Shown: positions 33,452 to 46,013, counted from the stretch's first letter. The stretch is 64,000 nucleotides of DNA from Anniella stebbinsi (GCA_029215795.1 JARDYH010000001.1:295808654-295872653); one strand, 5' to 3'. Made by a program: numbers and translations. Notes: generated by a model from the sequence alone, not told the origin.

Positions 33452-34700
33452 GCAGATCCAAGCCCTCCATCACACAGTAGCCTTCTCAGAGCTGATCCCC
33501 AACTCTGGACTTGTTCCATGCAACCCTTGTTTATTTTAAGAAAGATCTGTTAAAAAACTACCTGAATGACATACAGATCATCATTCATAACATTCATGCT
33601 CCCAAGAACATCCCACTTTGGTGTCGCTCAGAGTTACATGTTATTCAAAGATGTGCCATTTTTTCCTCTCCACAAGCAACTCAGCAACCTCGAAAGCACA
33701 AAGAGACATCACACAGCCCTCTAATGCAGATATTCTGAGTAAATGAAAACCTTTTTCAGTGTGGTTGCCTTTGTAATAATAGCCTTCTTATATGGTAGAT
33801 ACTTACATAACCGAAGATGAAAAGACATTTTATAGCCTTTTGGCGAGGGGACTGAAAATTAACAACATACCTGTGGCTATTCAAAGCCAGGGAGGGAGTC
33901 ACTGTTGGGCCATGGGAAACTCCAGAAGTTTTGCATCTCCATTCCTACTTATTGACTAGTTCTTCTGTTGGCATGGGAATGGTTTGTTTTTCACAAAATT
34001 CAAAGTCAAACAATCAACACATAATCAGTTTTGATGATAAAATAAATTCCACAGAATGCATGCTAATGGATCGTCTTCATTAATGAACATTCCACCTTAG
34101 TAATAGGTGGCTTAACCCACGGTTAATTATTCACTGACAACGGGTGCCAGTATAGAATGATAAACTTGTTTGAACACATCTGTTCTCTGTGATTCTGTTT
34201 TATTCATTTACATTTATTCTTAGGTATAAATTCACAAAATAACAAAATATAGCAAAAAATGTTGATAAAATACATTCTTTCTACTCATCATATGTCCCCT
34301 GCCCCCAAATAATAGGTCTTAGATCACTTCTAGAAGACACTGAGAATTTAAAAGAACTTCCATGTTGAAAACCGCATGTATCCCATATGTAGATAGCCAT
34401 ATGTGATGAAAGCACTTCCATGCATTTTGCTGCTACATGTCATAGCCAGCTTCATTCCAGTATATTAATTAAAGAACCAAGTGGAGAGAAGCTAAGAAAA
34501 AGTTAGTTGCTTTTAGAAATAAGATGAAACATGAAAGTAGCTCACTAGTTTGCAAAAACCTAAGAGTAACTCATCAAAGCAGCTTACCAAGGGAGAAGGG
34601 GCAGGTTAAGGCCAACAGCTATGACTTCCTGGCATAGCTAGGCTGATGTTGCCTCTTTGCTTTTCATGGACACAAAGGAAAATCTCTAGGAAACCAAGGG
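33452..34700. other. Unassigned intergenic sequence
   Basis: AT-rich with short ORFs; no gene or family recognised. Confidence 0.4.
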
Positions 34701-34714
34701 TACCTCTTCATGGG

Positions 34715-34925
34715 CACTTTGCCTCACGATGGCTTTGAAATGGCGGCAGTTGGGTTACATGACGCTGCCGCCAATTCGAAGCAATCTAGGGGCAAAGGCC
34801 CTTTGCTCCACACTAAAAAAGTTGGGCATTTATTCCGACTTTTTTCAGAGCGGAGCAGGCTGGGAAGGGAAGGGGATGGAGCAGTGAGCCATAAGCTTGC
34901 TGCACCGCCTCCACTATCCTCCCCC
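34715..34925. mobile_element. Fragment of the gacgctgccgcc family
   Basis: It contains ttacatgacgctgccgcc, aattcgaagcaatctagggg and gttgggcatttattccgac, matching blocks near the right end of the 42382 element and at 25285. The far terminus is not clear. Confidence 0.45.
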
Positions 34926-35544
34926 CAAGTTTAAAAAAAGTTTTAAAAAACCACTTACCTTAGAGTAGGTGGGCCGGCGCTCCAGCTGCCCCTCCAGCTG
35001 ATGCTGGGTGGGTGTGGGTGCGGCGGTGACAGGAAAAGCCATTGTGGCCCTCCTGCCGTGAAGACTGGTGGCAGGAGCATCAATGTACGACATGCCGACT
35101 ACCGCCACCGCTGCGCACCGGAAGAGGCACCGTAAAGAGACGGCCCAAGTATTTCTATGGGGTTGTTCATTCCCCAGTGGGGGAAATTCAAAGTGACCAA
35201 TCAATAACCTCTGAGGTACTGGTCATGGATCCACCAAGTGATTTCTACAGTACATCTTTTACATAAAACTGAGTTAAGAGGAGGCAAAGGTGAAGCTGAA
35301 GAGTCAACGTGGAATGCATAGAGATGTAAAGTTGGGTGTCTAGACTGACCATGTTCTTTGTTCAAAGGCATTTCTAGAAAGATGTGAGGGGAGGGGAAGG
35401 TTTGTTCATCACTCCCTCTTCAGTTGGCCTCCTCCACAAGTAAACTATCCTATTGAGGGGAGTGTAGGGCTCTGCCTTCTAGATGTGCCCCTCACCTTGT
35501 GCACCCAACTGTTTCTGCCTCCCCTGATATCCACACTTTGGTAA
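34926..35544. other. Unassigned, partly GC-rich sequence
   Basis: GC-rich around 34970-35140 and possibly part of the preceding element. No gene seen. Confidence 0.35.
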
Positions 35545-35665
35545 AATCCAACATAAGTCCTATTTAGACTAGACCAATTGAAATGAATGAGAATTAAGGT
35601 AGTCATGATTAAAGCAAGTCCAATACATTTCAGTGGGTTTACTCTAAGCAGGACTTAGGTTAGAT
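35545..35665. repeat. Short foldback repeat
   Basis: aacataagtcctatttagac and ttgaaatgaatgag on the left are mirrored by aatacatttcagtggg and taagcaggacttaggtt on the right, an imperfect inverted repeat of ~120 bp. Confidence 0.5.
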
Positions 35666-37229
35666 TTTACCCTTTCTGGGCAACTTTTGCAAAGGGCACA
35701 TACAGTTGTACAAGAAGATTTCCACATGACATTATTGGGGTTCCTCTTCTTGTGGAAGCTTTCATATCCTTCTTCAGACAGTCTCCTCCATACAGTCACA
35801 TATGAAGGAGCTTTGTGCTCTGCTGGCACTGCCCTCTGATGTTCACACACTCAGCCCATCTGCAAAGGGAAGCCTACATGATTATGATTGTAAACATGTA
35901 GGCTTCCAAATGATCAGGAATCCCACTCTCCACTTATCTTCATTTCATTGGTTGCCTCTTGCAAGGATGGGAAAGCTCACAAAATAATGACATCATGCCA
36001 TATATTTTGCATTACTAAACATTATGGGGGTAGATAGAAGGAGGAAGAGATTTCAGTGGTGGCCACATCTAGTTCTGACTTTAGGAACAGAAGTATTCTA
36101 AACTCAGTACTGCATTATCCATGATCAGTGTGATCTGACCTGACCAGAGGAAAGATTCTTCATTGAAAAAGTTATACACAAACAAAGGCTTTGTTTCAAA
36201 TCTCATCAAATGAAAATGCAGCTAATAAGTGAACTGTGTCTTCCAAGGTTGGACTTGCCATTGTAAGAGTCTCTTGTCACTTTAGCCTGTTCAAACCTTC
36301 TTCTCAAAACAGTAATTCCACGGGATTCTGGAGATGATAATGATATTCAGAAACTAACCCATAATTCCACCAGCTTTTCCAAACAAGTTAAATGCTATTT
36401 AGTTGAGGTTAATCTGTTTCTACATTCTCAGTTCATCTAGCGCAATGACATGATTACAGAGCATCCAATATCACAATAGAGTTAAAAGATGAAGTTCTAA
36501 ACCTTATTGACATATTGAAAACAAACACATTACTGGGTCCAAGAGATTTTAAAGAACTTAAATGTGAAATTGCTGATCTTTTAACAAAAATATGTAATAT
36601 GCCCCTGAGAATGCTGGACTAGATTGATCTTTGGTCTGATCCAGCAGAGCTCTTCTTATTTTCTGATGCAATGAGATGATATAACATGCTTTGTTTTTTG
36701 ATGGGAAGCTCAGTAAATACAATGGTAATATTTAGCTGCCATTATCAACACATTGTCAATCTGATTTGTAGCAAGTGCTGGTTTTCTGTACTATTTACTA
36801 TACTTCTGTAATATTTTGTTGTTGATTTTGACGCTCTGATGAGCAAATGGTACCATATGACCTAGAGATGTGATCATGAGGATCCCTGTTGTCTAGCTTC
36901 CCTATCTTTTGAATTGTCTCTTTGCTCTCCTGATTTTCACCACATATTGTTTGAAATAACTCTAGATTTCTTAAGACATTCTGTTGCTTTGGCCTTTTTT
37001 GCACATGACATTGGCATTTATTTTTGATCTGAAATGAAAAAACAACATTTTCCAGAAAAAGCATGACGTTTTAAGGATCCCACTGTGTGTGTCGGGGAGG
37101 GTATTTTCCCATGAAAACATGTACCTCATTAAGAGAGGTAGAAACAAACCTTCTTGCAAATGGTCTGAGCTATCTTTCCTGACTATTGCCTCAGAAATAA
37201 AATATCTGGGGGCTTCCGGGTTGCCAGCT
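35666..37229. other. Unassigned; one LINE scrap
   Basis: A short fragment at about 36600-36665 (tctggtctgatccagcag-like) resembles a LINE 3' scrap. I recognise no exon; the minus-strand ORFs near 36800-37315 are not backed by any domain. Confidence 0.4.
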
Positions 37230-37612
37230 TCATAGAATGGAATCATAGAATAGTAGAGTTGGAAGTGGCCTATAAGGCCATCGAGTCCAATCCCCTGTTC
37301 AATGCAGGAATCCACCTTAAAGCATACCTGACAGATGACTGTCCAGCTGCCTCTTGAATGCCTCTAGTGTAGGAGAGCCCACTACCTCCCTAGGTAATTG
37401 GTACCATTGTCGTTCTGCTCTAACAGTCAGAAAGTTTTTCCTGATGTCCAGCCGGAATCTGGCTTCCTGTAACATGAACCCATTATTCCGCATCCTGCAC
37501 TCTGGGATGATCGAGAAGAGATCCTTGCCCTCCTCTGTGTGACAACATTCCAAGTATTTGAAGAGTGCTATCTTATCTCCTCTCACCACCTATTGTTGCT
37601 CTTCCTCCCTAG
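37230..37612 (-). mobile_element. CR1 LINE 3' end
   Basis: On the minus strand 37589-37317 encodes, in order, KYLECCH, MLQEARFRLDIRKNFLTV, then RQWYQLPREVVGSPTLEAFKRQLDSHL, the conserved C-terminus of CR1 ORF2. The plus-strand start reads catagaatggaatcatagaa, the inverse complement of the CR1 octamer tail (attctatg)n, so the 3' end is intact at 37230. The copy is heavily 5'-truncated, which is usual for CR1. The short open frame suggests a fairly young insertion compared with other LINEs here. Confidence 0.9.
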
Positions 37613-37841
37613 GCTGGAAATGGAATTGCAATGGATGTTCTGCACTTTGTTGAGTGTGTCAATCCCACTATATTCTACACACCTCCCAGCCTGGCTCCAA
37701 ATGCTGCATAAACTGCCTGGCCTGGCCCCCAATGCCTGTGCATTGACTGCAATGTTTGAAAGGGAAAACTATGCATGCACACGTGAAGGGCTCGGCGCAT
37801 GCAACCTTGAGAGGAGGACTAGGTCCAACTGCACCCTGCAC

Positions 37842-37846
<5 letters not shown>

Positions 37847-37892
<46 letters not shown>

Positions 37893-38030
37893 TTTATTTC
37901 TTACCCGCCTCTCCGTCTAGATCGAGGCGGGGAACAACAACATGATAAAATACATAAAACTAATTAAAACATGACAAATATTATTAAAACTGCATTAAAA
38001 CATCCTAAAACATCCTAAAAACATTCTAAA
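37847..38030 (-). mobile_element. L2-like LINE 3' tail with (ATA)n
   Basis: An (ata)n run at 37847-37890 is followed by gatttatttcttacccgcct and atcgaggcggggaac, then an A-rich decline. Inverted, this is a LINE tail ending in aggcgggtaagaaataaat. The same end, shorter, is at 44446-44606. Confidence 0.7.
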
Positions 38031-38959
38031 TCATATGGAATACATACATAGAGGCAGTCAAGTGGACACCCCGGGACATATGGGAAATCGTATTAAGATT
38101 AACCCTGGGCTAGCACAGAACAAACATTTTATTTTAAATATTGACTGGTCTTATGAGCTGGGTCAACCTCTGAAAGACTTTGTCAGCATCCTGGCTGCAA
38201 GTTTCACAAAGTTGCTAAAGGGAGGGATACGTGCAAAATCCTGTGAAGAATGGGATTCTGGGATAAACACGTCACCTTTTGAAAGCGGAGGCCAAGATAG
38301 GGAAAGAAAGTGCACAAGGACATCGGGGGTGGTTGTGGGGGAGGTCTCTTGACCCTAATCTTCCCAACACTCTCCCTGCATTGTTTGGTTGAGTTAGAAT
38401 GACAAGGTACATTGACACAGAATTATTTCCAAGGCAGATAAGGAACTTGGTTCACATTTGGCTCCCATTTCAACATGTCTGTTTCACTAGTAGCTGGAAA
38501 TTTTGCTTAGCCTCTTGGCTGAGTTCCAAACATGCTGTTGTGAGGAAGTGGAGAGGTATGCAAAGGTGTTTAACTGCCCCTGATAAACTCAGTTGCAAGA
38601 GTATCTAATCTTCCTTTACCCAATAGTTCCCCTGTTAAGAATGTGTCTGTATCAGACATCCCCCCTTTCCCTCCAACTCCTATTCATCTCATTTTGTGCA
38701 ATGAGAGTTGGGAACATTGTCTTTTTCTTTCTCCCCACCTAATTCTTGCTTGTCAAAATGAAGTCTCATGCTGCAGCAGCAGCAGGAGGAGGAGGAGCGG
38801 AGTGGGGTGGGGATATGAAACAACAACAACAAAAAAAAAAACAGTTCCCCATTCCTTGTGTAGGGGGTCTGCTGCACATGAACAACCATTATCTCAAATC
38901 TAGCCACATGCATTTGGGAACTCTGGAGGCCATTTCTCTTTTCAAGCAGGATCAGGCTT
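38031..38959. other. Unassigned intergenic sequence
   Basis: No gene recognised. A gca/gga run lies at 38775-38800 and an A-run at 38828-38841. Confidence 0.4.
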
Positions 38960-38964
38960 GAATG

Positions 38965-39302
38965 CAGGGATGGGCAGCTCGTGGCCTTCTAGGTGCTTTC
39001 TCCTACAACTCCCATGATTTATTATTATTTATTTATTGCCTTTATAGCCTGCCTTTTTTCCTCCAAGGAACCCAGACAGCATACACATTCCTTCTCCTCT
39101 CCATTTTATCCTCACAACAACAACCCTGTGAGGTAGATTGGGCTTCCATGGCCAAGTGGGGATTAGAACCTGAATCTCCTGGCTCCTAGTCCATCACTTT
39201 AGCCACTACACCACACTGGCTCTCATTGACCATGCTGGCAAGGGCTGATGGGAGTTGTAGGCAAAAACAACTGGAGGGCCACCAGTTGCCCACTCCTGCT
39301 TT
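38965..39302. repeat. Foldback MITE-like copy interrupted by a SINE
   Basis: The left arm (gatgggcagctcgtggcctt, tacaactcccatga) ends near 39013 and the right arm (gaccatgctggcaagggctg, atgggagttgtagg, ggagggccaccagttgcc) begins near 39227. The SINE at 39018-39226 lies between them. Confidence 0.75.
39018..39226 (-). mobile_element. CORE-SINE inserted in a foldback repeat
   Basis: The plus strand begins with a ttatttattgcc tail, then ttcctccaaggaaccc, atcctcacaacaacaacc, ctgtgaggtagattggg and finally cagtgtggtgtagtgg inverted as ccactacaccacactggc. It is a full-length SINE in reverse orientation, so it is younger than the host foldback copy. Confidence 0.8.
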
Positions 39303-39549
39303 AATTGGGCTGCTGAACTACTCCTAACGTCAGTGGCTCGAAGGCCATGGGGAGAATGGATGGCATACCCCAAAGCCGTGCCAGTTGGAGAGTGGCATTG
39401 ACTTTCGGGGGGGGGGGAGGTCAAGGGAGTAGCTGTACTCAAGTGTGTGTTCATGGATGAAGGTAAAGGACCAATGAATTACGGGAGAGTGCTTCCCTGT
39501 TAAAGGAGGTTTGTCAAGAGATGGGACATACTTAGCTCAGGTATATGTA

Positions 39550-41585
39550 GAATAGACGATCAATTTAAGGCTTATGCATGGCGCATTAAAAGTTTTACCT
39601 CTATAAGAATGGAGCGCAAATCAGGCGTGCAGCCGATTTTTATCCTCATTAATGCGCTTTTTCGGTTTTGCATTAAATAGCGACTTTTAATTTCCTCTGA
39701 AGTTACAGCGCCTTATGTTAGTGTAAACAACTTCTGAGCAGTCGCATTAACGGTGATAGTGGGTGGACTGTGGTGGTGATGTCATGCATGAAGAACTGCC
39801 CCTTTGGTGGGAACACCTCCCACAGTTGTGTTTTGTCATTTCCTGTCTCCTCCCTCCCTACTTCCTTCTTCTTCCCTTCAGTCCTGATGGACTGTTTAGT
39901 AATGGTTGACCGTACCAGTATTTAAAGTAAAGTTTCTTTTAAAACTGCTCTGGAATCTTTTTTTGTTGAGACGTGGGACTACTCACATAGAGCTGGTTCT
40001 ACAGGAAGCAAGGGGGGTTGAAATAAGGATGTGCGCATAATTTGAGATCCGCTAATACAAATCCTCCCCCCACTCCCTTGCTGGGATCCTGGCTGGAAAA
40101 AGGCAGTGAAACTTTTCTCCGTGCAGTGCAAGCGAGTTTTTGCCATTTAGCTGTTGTCTTGCGCACTGTTACTTGGGTGTAAGGTGCATTGAGTTACCTC
40201 CCTCCCTTCTCTCATTGCTTTACCAGGAAGGTGTGTGTGTGTGTGTGTCTGTCTGTCTGGTGTATCGGACCAAAACGACCATTTAGTACTGAGATACCAC
40301 TGCAATATCTTTATTCTACAAATGGTTACAGGTGGGCACAAGCCCATTGAAAAGCGTGGGTGGAGTAATCAGAAAGGCACAGCGCATGTTGGAAACACAC
40401 AGGAATGGGGTCCCTGCCCGATCATTCTAATGGCACTGGCGGTTGGCACGCTGGACAATACGCTCGAGTCTCCTCATTTGTCACTGAAGGACACGCAATG
40501 AGTGAGCCGTACCACAGAGGCGCAGCTGGAACCGACCATTCTGTCTCTTGAGTACAGCTAGGCGGAATAACAGCAGCCGCACTGTTGCGTGGAAGAGGGG
40601 ACAGGGGAAGAGGGGACAAAAAGACATCAGTGCCAGCCAGGGTTTTTTGGGGGGGCAGTGCACAGTCCTCCTGCCTAGTCCAGTAACCCATCTCTGTGGC
40701 ACAAAGACCTGCTGGGATGGCGAGGTTGTCCTCTGGACTGCTCAGCATTGGGCATTCCAGAACTGAACTGTGCTGGCATCTCGGTGTCCAGAGACAGGCA
40801 GAATAATGGGAAGTTTGAATGGAACTGGGGCATCAGTGCAAAATGCAACATTGTAACAGAAAAGCGACACAAAAAATTGCCCTTGAAGCAGAAGATGTAC
40901 CTAGTAGGAGGTTGCGAAGCAGGGGAGATAAGGGGCGTCTGGAGCTAGCATTGGGGGGGAGTGTCCCGTACGAGCCTGGCCCAAGCGCCACTGGTCGCGG
41001 GTACTGCTGCTCCGCCATATATCCATAGGCTTGCATTTCTGTTTACTCCTGAGCAATTGGGGGGGGGGACTCCCCGGGAGGTGTGCGTATGTATGTATGT
41101 TTTACGTGTATGTTGCCGATTGCAAAGGAAAACGTGGCCGGAGGAATCAGAAAGGGGTGGGCAAGACATCCCGTAAGAGCCTGTCTGAAGCCTGTCTATT
41201 TACTCCTGAGCAGTTGGGGGGGGGACTACTACAAATGGTGATCAGGCACAAAGAAAGTGGTAAACCAGGTGACCAACAGCAGGTAACCCAGGTAACCAAA
41301 GGCAGGAGATTCAGGTGGGCAGGGTTAACAAACGGCGGGAAACTGAGGGGGCAGTTCCACCAGGAAACATGGCTGTGCTTTCGTCAACATTTCCCTGTTT
41401 GAGCATCGTATATGCTTAATTGATAATGCGATTAAACACATGTAAACAACTTTAAAGCACCTTGCATAGAGCCCGCCATTCGCTTCCACGTCTCTCATCT
41501 ATAGGTATTGGGAGTAAACTCGACTGTAAGTTAACGCTCATATTTGGAGAATCAGCCGTAAAAGTGACCTCTTCTAGAGGAGGCC
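39550..41585. mobile_element. Harbinger-like nonautonomous element (cctctac family), copy 2, long form
   Basis: The right end reads gtgacctcttctagaggaggcc. The left subterminal zone reads atggcgcattaaaag, ttttacctctataagaatgg and aggcgtgcagccgattttta, aligning with the copy at 46014; the extreme left terminus is eroded. The ~2.0-kb interior includes a (tg)n run at 40228-40248, two ctcctgagcagttgggggg-type boxes near 41045 and 41200, and a gtat run at 41086-41099. No transposase domain is visible in any frame. Confidence 0.6.
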
Positions 41586-41589
41586 TAAG

Positions 41590-42332
41590 AAAAGGGGATC
41601 TTCTTACTTGCCACCACTGAACTGATGCTTCTACTTAGCGCACACAGCACTAGATGCTCGTCAGACTTGCACTGCAGGTCCACCCCCCTCCAGATCCTAA
41701 ACAGCTGCAAATTTGACCTCACAGCTATCAAGTAAATTAAAATATGCAAAATGTGAAAGACATATGGACAATTTTGAAGAAACTTGGTTCCCTTTTATTT
41801 CATTTATAAATAGAGACAATTCCTTGTATAACCCTCATTTGAGATACTGGAAAGATACATTGATGGATTTGACATCAAAGAAACAGTAAATACAAAATAA
41901 ATGTACTTTAAGACCTGATTGATACTTCTATTATATAATCTAAATGGCGATGATTCCTGACGCAGTTTATTACTTGGAACAGATAGTGGGAAGAATTTTG
42001 GTTTGGTGTGTTTGTTTTCTTGTGTTTTTTTCCCTTCTTTTGTCGTTATGATTGCTGATGTTTATTGTGTGTAATTTGTATCATTGAATTAAAGAGGGGG
42101 GAAACTGGCCACTATCAGTGAGGGAAACGTGATTAAGTTGATGGGCCTGACCTACCATGACAAATAATATAATTGTCCTTTGGGCAACCCTTTCCTTCAG
42201 TGCACATGTGCCTGCGTGTGTGCATACACACACACATATCATCTGTCAATGCAGAAATAATGAAAGTGCATGAAAGTGTTCAGGCCAGCATGCCTGCTGA
42301 AACAGCTGAAGGGAGATATGTTGGACAGCCAG
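41590..42332. other. Unassigned intergenic sequence
   Basis: A short (ca)n run lies at about 42226-42238. No gene or family recognised. Confidence 0.4.
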
Positions 42333-42381
42333 CCAGTGTGGTGTAACCGGTTAGAGGGTTGGACTGGGACTGAAGAGACCT

Positions 42382-43202
42382 GGGCTGCATCTTGACGATG
42401 ATGCTTTTGCGCCACGTACCCCCAACCCCCCGCGTTTGCACTTCTTTGTGTTATCCAAACATGAAGGAGTGAGCACAGGGGGTTGCATACCGGGAGGAGT
42501 GCCGCCTCGCATCCTCATTTTTTTGTTTGTTTTCCTTTACTTTGGAGGAGGTGCCTTGCCCAAGCACGGGGTGCCTGCACGGGGCACCCGCACCTCCCTA
42601 CATCTCCATTTTTATTTTTATGTTATTTTTGGTTTTCCTTTACTTTGGAGAAGGCACCACGCCTGGGCATGGAGCACCCGCACCTCCCCGCATCCCCATT
42701 TTTTGTTGTTTTACTTTACTTTGGAGGAGGCGCCTCGCCCAAGCATGGGGCATCCACACCTCCTCGCATCCCTGTTTTGTTTTTGTTTTCCTTACTTTGG
42801 AGCAGGCGCTGTACTAGTGCACTGGGGCGCCTGCACCTCCTCACATTCCCATTTTTTAACCTTTGGGGGGGCTTCTCCCCATGCCGGAGAAGCATGGAGG
42901 TGGGCCAGTGGCCATTTCAGGCACTGGCCCACCCCTCCCCCCTGTCTGGGCAGATGGCAACCAATCAGGGTTTGTCATCTGCCCCGACATGCCTCCGAAG
43001 CTGTTCCAGAGCAAGGTGACAGACAGCAGATGCCGTCGTTGCCTCGCTTCAAGAGCTAAAAGTTGTGTTAAGTCCCCAACTTTTTAAAACCAGAGCTTCA
43101 TGGGAATGCCTCGGGATAGCTCTCTGACGGAGACTGCGTCATATAAATGACCTGCCGCCACTGCGAATCTACCCCAGGGCAAACCCCTCATCAAGACAGG
43201 CC
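42382..43202. mobile_element. Nonautonomous DNA element (gcatcttgacgatga ends) inside a SINE
   Basis: The ends are gggctgcatcttgacgatga and, inverted, ggcctgtcttgatgagg. The flanking duplication is cct, extending ambiguously to cctggg, so a Harbinger-type 3-bp site is possible. The interior has a four-unit tandem array at 42500-42855 and a right subterminal block (gactgcgtcatataaatgac, ctgccgccactgcgaatc) shared with 25285 and 34715. The 207- and 178-codon ORFs across the array are repeat-driven. Confidence 0.7.
42500..42855. repeat. Four-unit minisatellite
   Basis: Each unit carries actttggag(g/a)aggc, a gcccaagcatggggc-like block, cacctcc(c/t)cgcatcc and then a T-rich run. Unit starts lie near 42532, 42636, 42711 and 42790, with spacing of ~75-105 bp from variable T-tracts. 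Confidence 0.8.
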
Positions 43203-43255
43203 CCTGGGTTCGAGTCCCCATGAGATTTCAGATGGAAGATTTCCCCTTCAGACAT

Positions 43256-44423
43256 AAGAGTGTTCCCCACATGGATCCCTCAAAAGCATAAGTGCAACAT
43301 AATATGCAAAGCATCACTCATGCTGTATACACTAATGCACATGTCTGCACACCGTGGACCCTTAGATGAGGTGCTTCAGGAATAGTTAAACTGAATTTGG
43401 GGAAGTAATGGAACAATGTCAATTTTCAAGCAGAAATATGAATCTGAAAGTTTAAATCCTAGCTAAATGTTTAGTTTGGGGCTGGGGGGGGGGGCGCTTC
43501 AATTTCATCTTTTGGGATGAATCTGTATGTGTGTACCTAAGCTTAAAACATTGTTGACAACATGCCACTTTGTTTTAAACAGTGTGTCCTGAAAGAGTGG
43601 GCAATGATTTGAGTTTAGGTGAAATTTTGTTTCAGTGTTCTTCCTTTCCAAGTCTTTTTATATAAACTTAATATTATTTAATGGCTGGATCAAAGTTTTC
43701 TTTGCTGGTATCTGTAACGTATTGTGCTCTCTATCCACATTACTTTCTCGCTTTATATCTGTCATCTTTCCCTCTATTTCCAAGGCTCAAACCACGAGTG
43801 CCATTGCTGATGTAGCCAAAACAACAACCAAAAAAGAAACCCCACCAGAATGCCCAAAAAAGGCAAAGGCAAATGGGTAGAAAAAATGATGTTTTAATGC
43901 GATAAAACAAACCCAACACAGTTTGGACCCTTAATCCTTCCCCAGGGTAATTTGTTACAGTATAAGGAATATCATCTACTTCATAACCCCCAGTCTCCTA
44001 TGCTCTGTAGCCAAAACAACAACAACAACAACACACACATCCCAACACACACAATAGAGAGTGGTATCATCTGCAGGCTTGTGGGAACCCTGAAATTTGC
44101 AAAATTACAAAAAAAATGGGACCTAAAAGGTGGGGGTCTAATCAGATGGAGGTATCTGCAGTTTTGGGAGAACCTGTGGTTCGCAGAAGTACAAATAATA
44201 TTTAAGAGGGAACATAACGAACATTATGAGCACCCAAGAACAGCCGAATGAAGACTGACCTCCATGTTGGACTGTGGATGCATTACTACAAAAGCCTGTT
44301 AGCGCACACTTTCGGTGTAAAAAAAAAAAAGCCCACTAGCACCAGGAAATGTTTTCTCCTGCGGTCTCCCATGGAACTTCTCTGTGCAACTTCTCTATGG
44401 GAGTCAGCAGCATTATCAGCCAT
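43256..44423. other. Unassigned intergenic sequence
   Basis: Contains a G-run near 43484 and an (aca)n run near 44018-44040. No gene recognised. Confidence 0.4.
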
Positions 44424-44446
44424 GATAATATAATATAGGATAATAC

Positions 44447-44478
<32 letters not shown>

Positions 44479-44628
44479 TTATTTCTAACCCGCCTCTCCC
44501 TCTGGATCGAGGCAGGGAACTACAATGAGTATAAATACAAGGACCACAAAATAGATAAAACATTAAAAACAAATAAAAACTAATACATTATTTAAAACAT
44601 ATATAGGATAATATAATATAGGATAATA
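44424..44628 (-). mobile_element. Short LINE tail with perfect 22-bp target duplication
   Basis: A 161-bp insert (44446-44606) begins with (aat)n, then atttctaacccgcctctccc and ggatcgaggcagggaac. Inverted, it is the same LINE tail as 37847-38030. It is flanked by identical 22-bp copies at 44424-44445 and 44607-44628. This is a clean signature of target-primed reverse transcription by a LINE. Confidence 0.85.
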
Positions 44629-46013
44629 TAGGATAATATAGGAGGAAGAATAATTACACAAAACAGAAGAGAACCACTAGGAAGATTTAAAAGGCACCTG
44701 GAGGGGTGATGGAAGCAGACATAAATGGATGTATGAGGAAGTTCTGCGATTTCAACAGGACAGGGGTTCAGCAAAACAAGGAAGGAAGACAAAACAACAA
44801 CAACAACAACAGGGAGTTGGAGCACTGAAACCTTCCTTCCAACTCCTAACATGTCCAAAGATGAAAAGGAGGAAATAAGTTATAAAACTGCCCAGCCGAT
44901 TAAAAGCACGTCCTATTATTTCGTCACTGAAAATGGCCTTCAAGACACACACACCCAAACACACACACCAAACACAGAAGTGGATTTACTGGTTTATATT
45001 TGGGTTTTCATTGCACACTTCCAAGATGAAATGGACTTTCCCCGGTTCAAAATAAAGCACTAGAAGTGTGGGGTGGGGGGCAAGCGAGAATAATGCAGGA
45101 CAGGGACAACATCATGCAAGTCAACAGCACCAAAACCGGAAACGAGGAAATACGACAGGGCGATAAACCCAAAGTGTGATGGTGCTCATAGTGTGCTCAG
45201 TAGGCATGGAATACCAGCCGAACTGGGATGGGGTAGGGACCAAATGGGATATACAAGAAAAGGGCTTGGCTAACTGGCTGGAACACTCACTTGGTACACA
45301 CCATGCTGCAATTTTTTGCTGCAGGTCCCACTTGTAACTTCGTGTTTTTTTGTTTTTTTTTACAATGTCGTTGGAGCTCCTGCTCAGAAACTGTACGAAG
45401 TACTGTGTGTGCTCAAGACGAACAGCTTGGATCTGTACATGCCATCAGTCAGCAGGGGATCACCTCATTGCTTTGTGCTTTATAGGGCTTCTGTAGGCAT
45501 GAGTGGATGCTTTAAAAAAAAAGAAAACCAATGCAGGTGAAGGGTGTCTAATGAATCACAGTACAGAAAACGTTGCTTTTAGTTCCTGTTCTTATTTAAA
45601 ACTAGCAGACGAACCTGGCTTCACACAGGATGGAATGGCCCTTCGTGATACAGCAAAGCCTTCAAGCAAATAGACACACCTGTCAGAGTTGGACACATTG
45701 TGCCTGCCCCTTCTGAGTGTAGCAACACCCATTGGCAACCCTAGGCATGGCCCCTGCCATGGTGCACCCCGATAGTCCCCTGAGGAAAGGGTCTGGCCAT
45801 TCCATTCCCCCCCCGGGGGGGAGTGGAGCTGCCCCACACCAGTGGGGAGGAGACAGGCATATAACTGTGGTACTTGGCCCACTAATTTTCTCTAGCTGCA
45901 AACTGTAGGGCCACAGAACTATGTGGTGGTTAGGGAAGTCTGCCCCTAGTGGCTGAAGGTGTTGCAATATCCTTTCCTTTGTGCACAGAAATGAAGTAAA
46001 TGGTTAAATCAAA
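44629..46013. other. Unassigned intergenic sequence
   Basis: Contains an (aac)n run near 44794-44812 and CA runs near 44946-44970. No gene or family recognised. Confidence 0.4.

Larger units (their letters stand above)
42333..43255 (+). mobile_element. CORE-SINE split by a 0.8-kb element
   Basis: The tRNA head (agccagtgtggtgtaacc, ggttggactgggac) runs to cctggg at 42379-42384. The next SINE bases, cctgggttcgagtcccca, resume at 43203. The two parts join into the standard tRNA T-arm region (B box gttcgagtcc), showing that the sequence between them is an insertion. Confidence 0.75.

Noticed and set aside
36798..37315. Host exon on the minus strand (88- and 114-codon ORFs)
   Set aside because: No domain or convincing splice context was recognised, and the adjacent sequence is a CR1 tail.
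42436..43059. 207-codon plus-strand ORF
   Set aside because: It spans the four-unit minisatellite and changes phase with each unit; no known domain and low-complexity Phe/His/Pro content.
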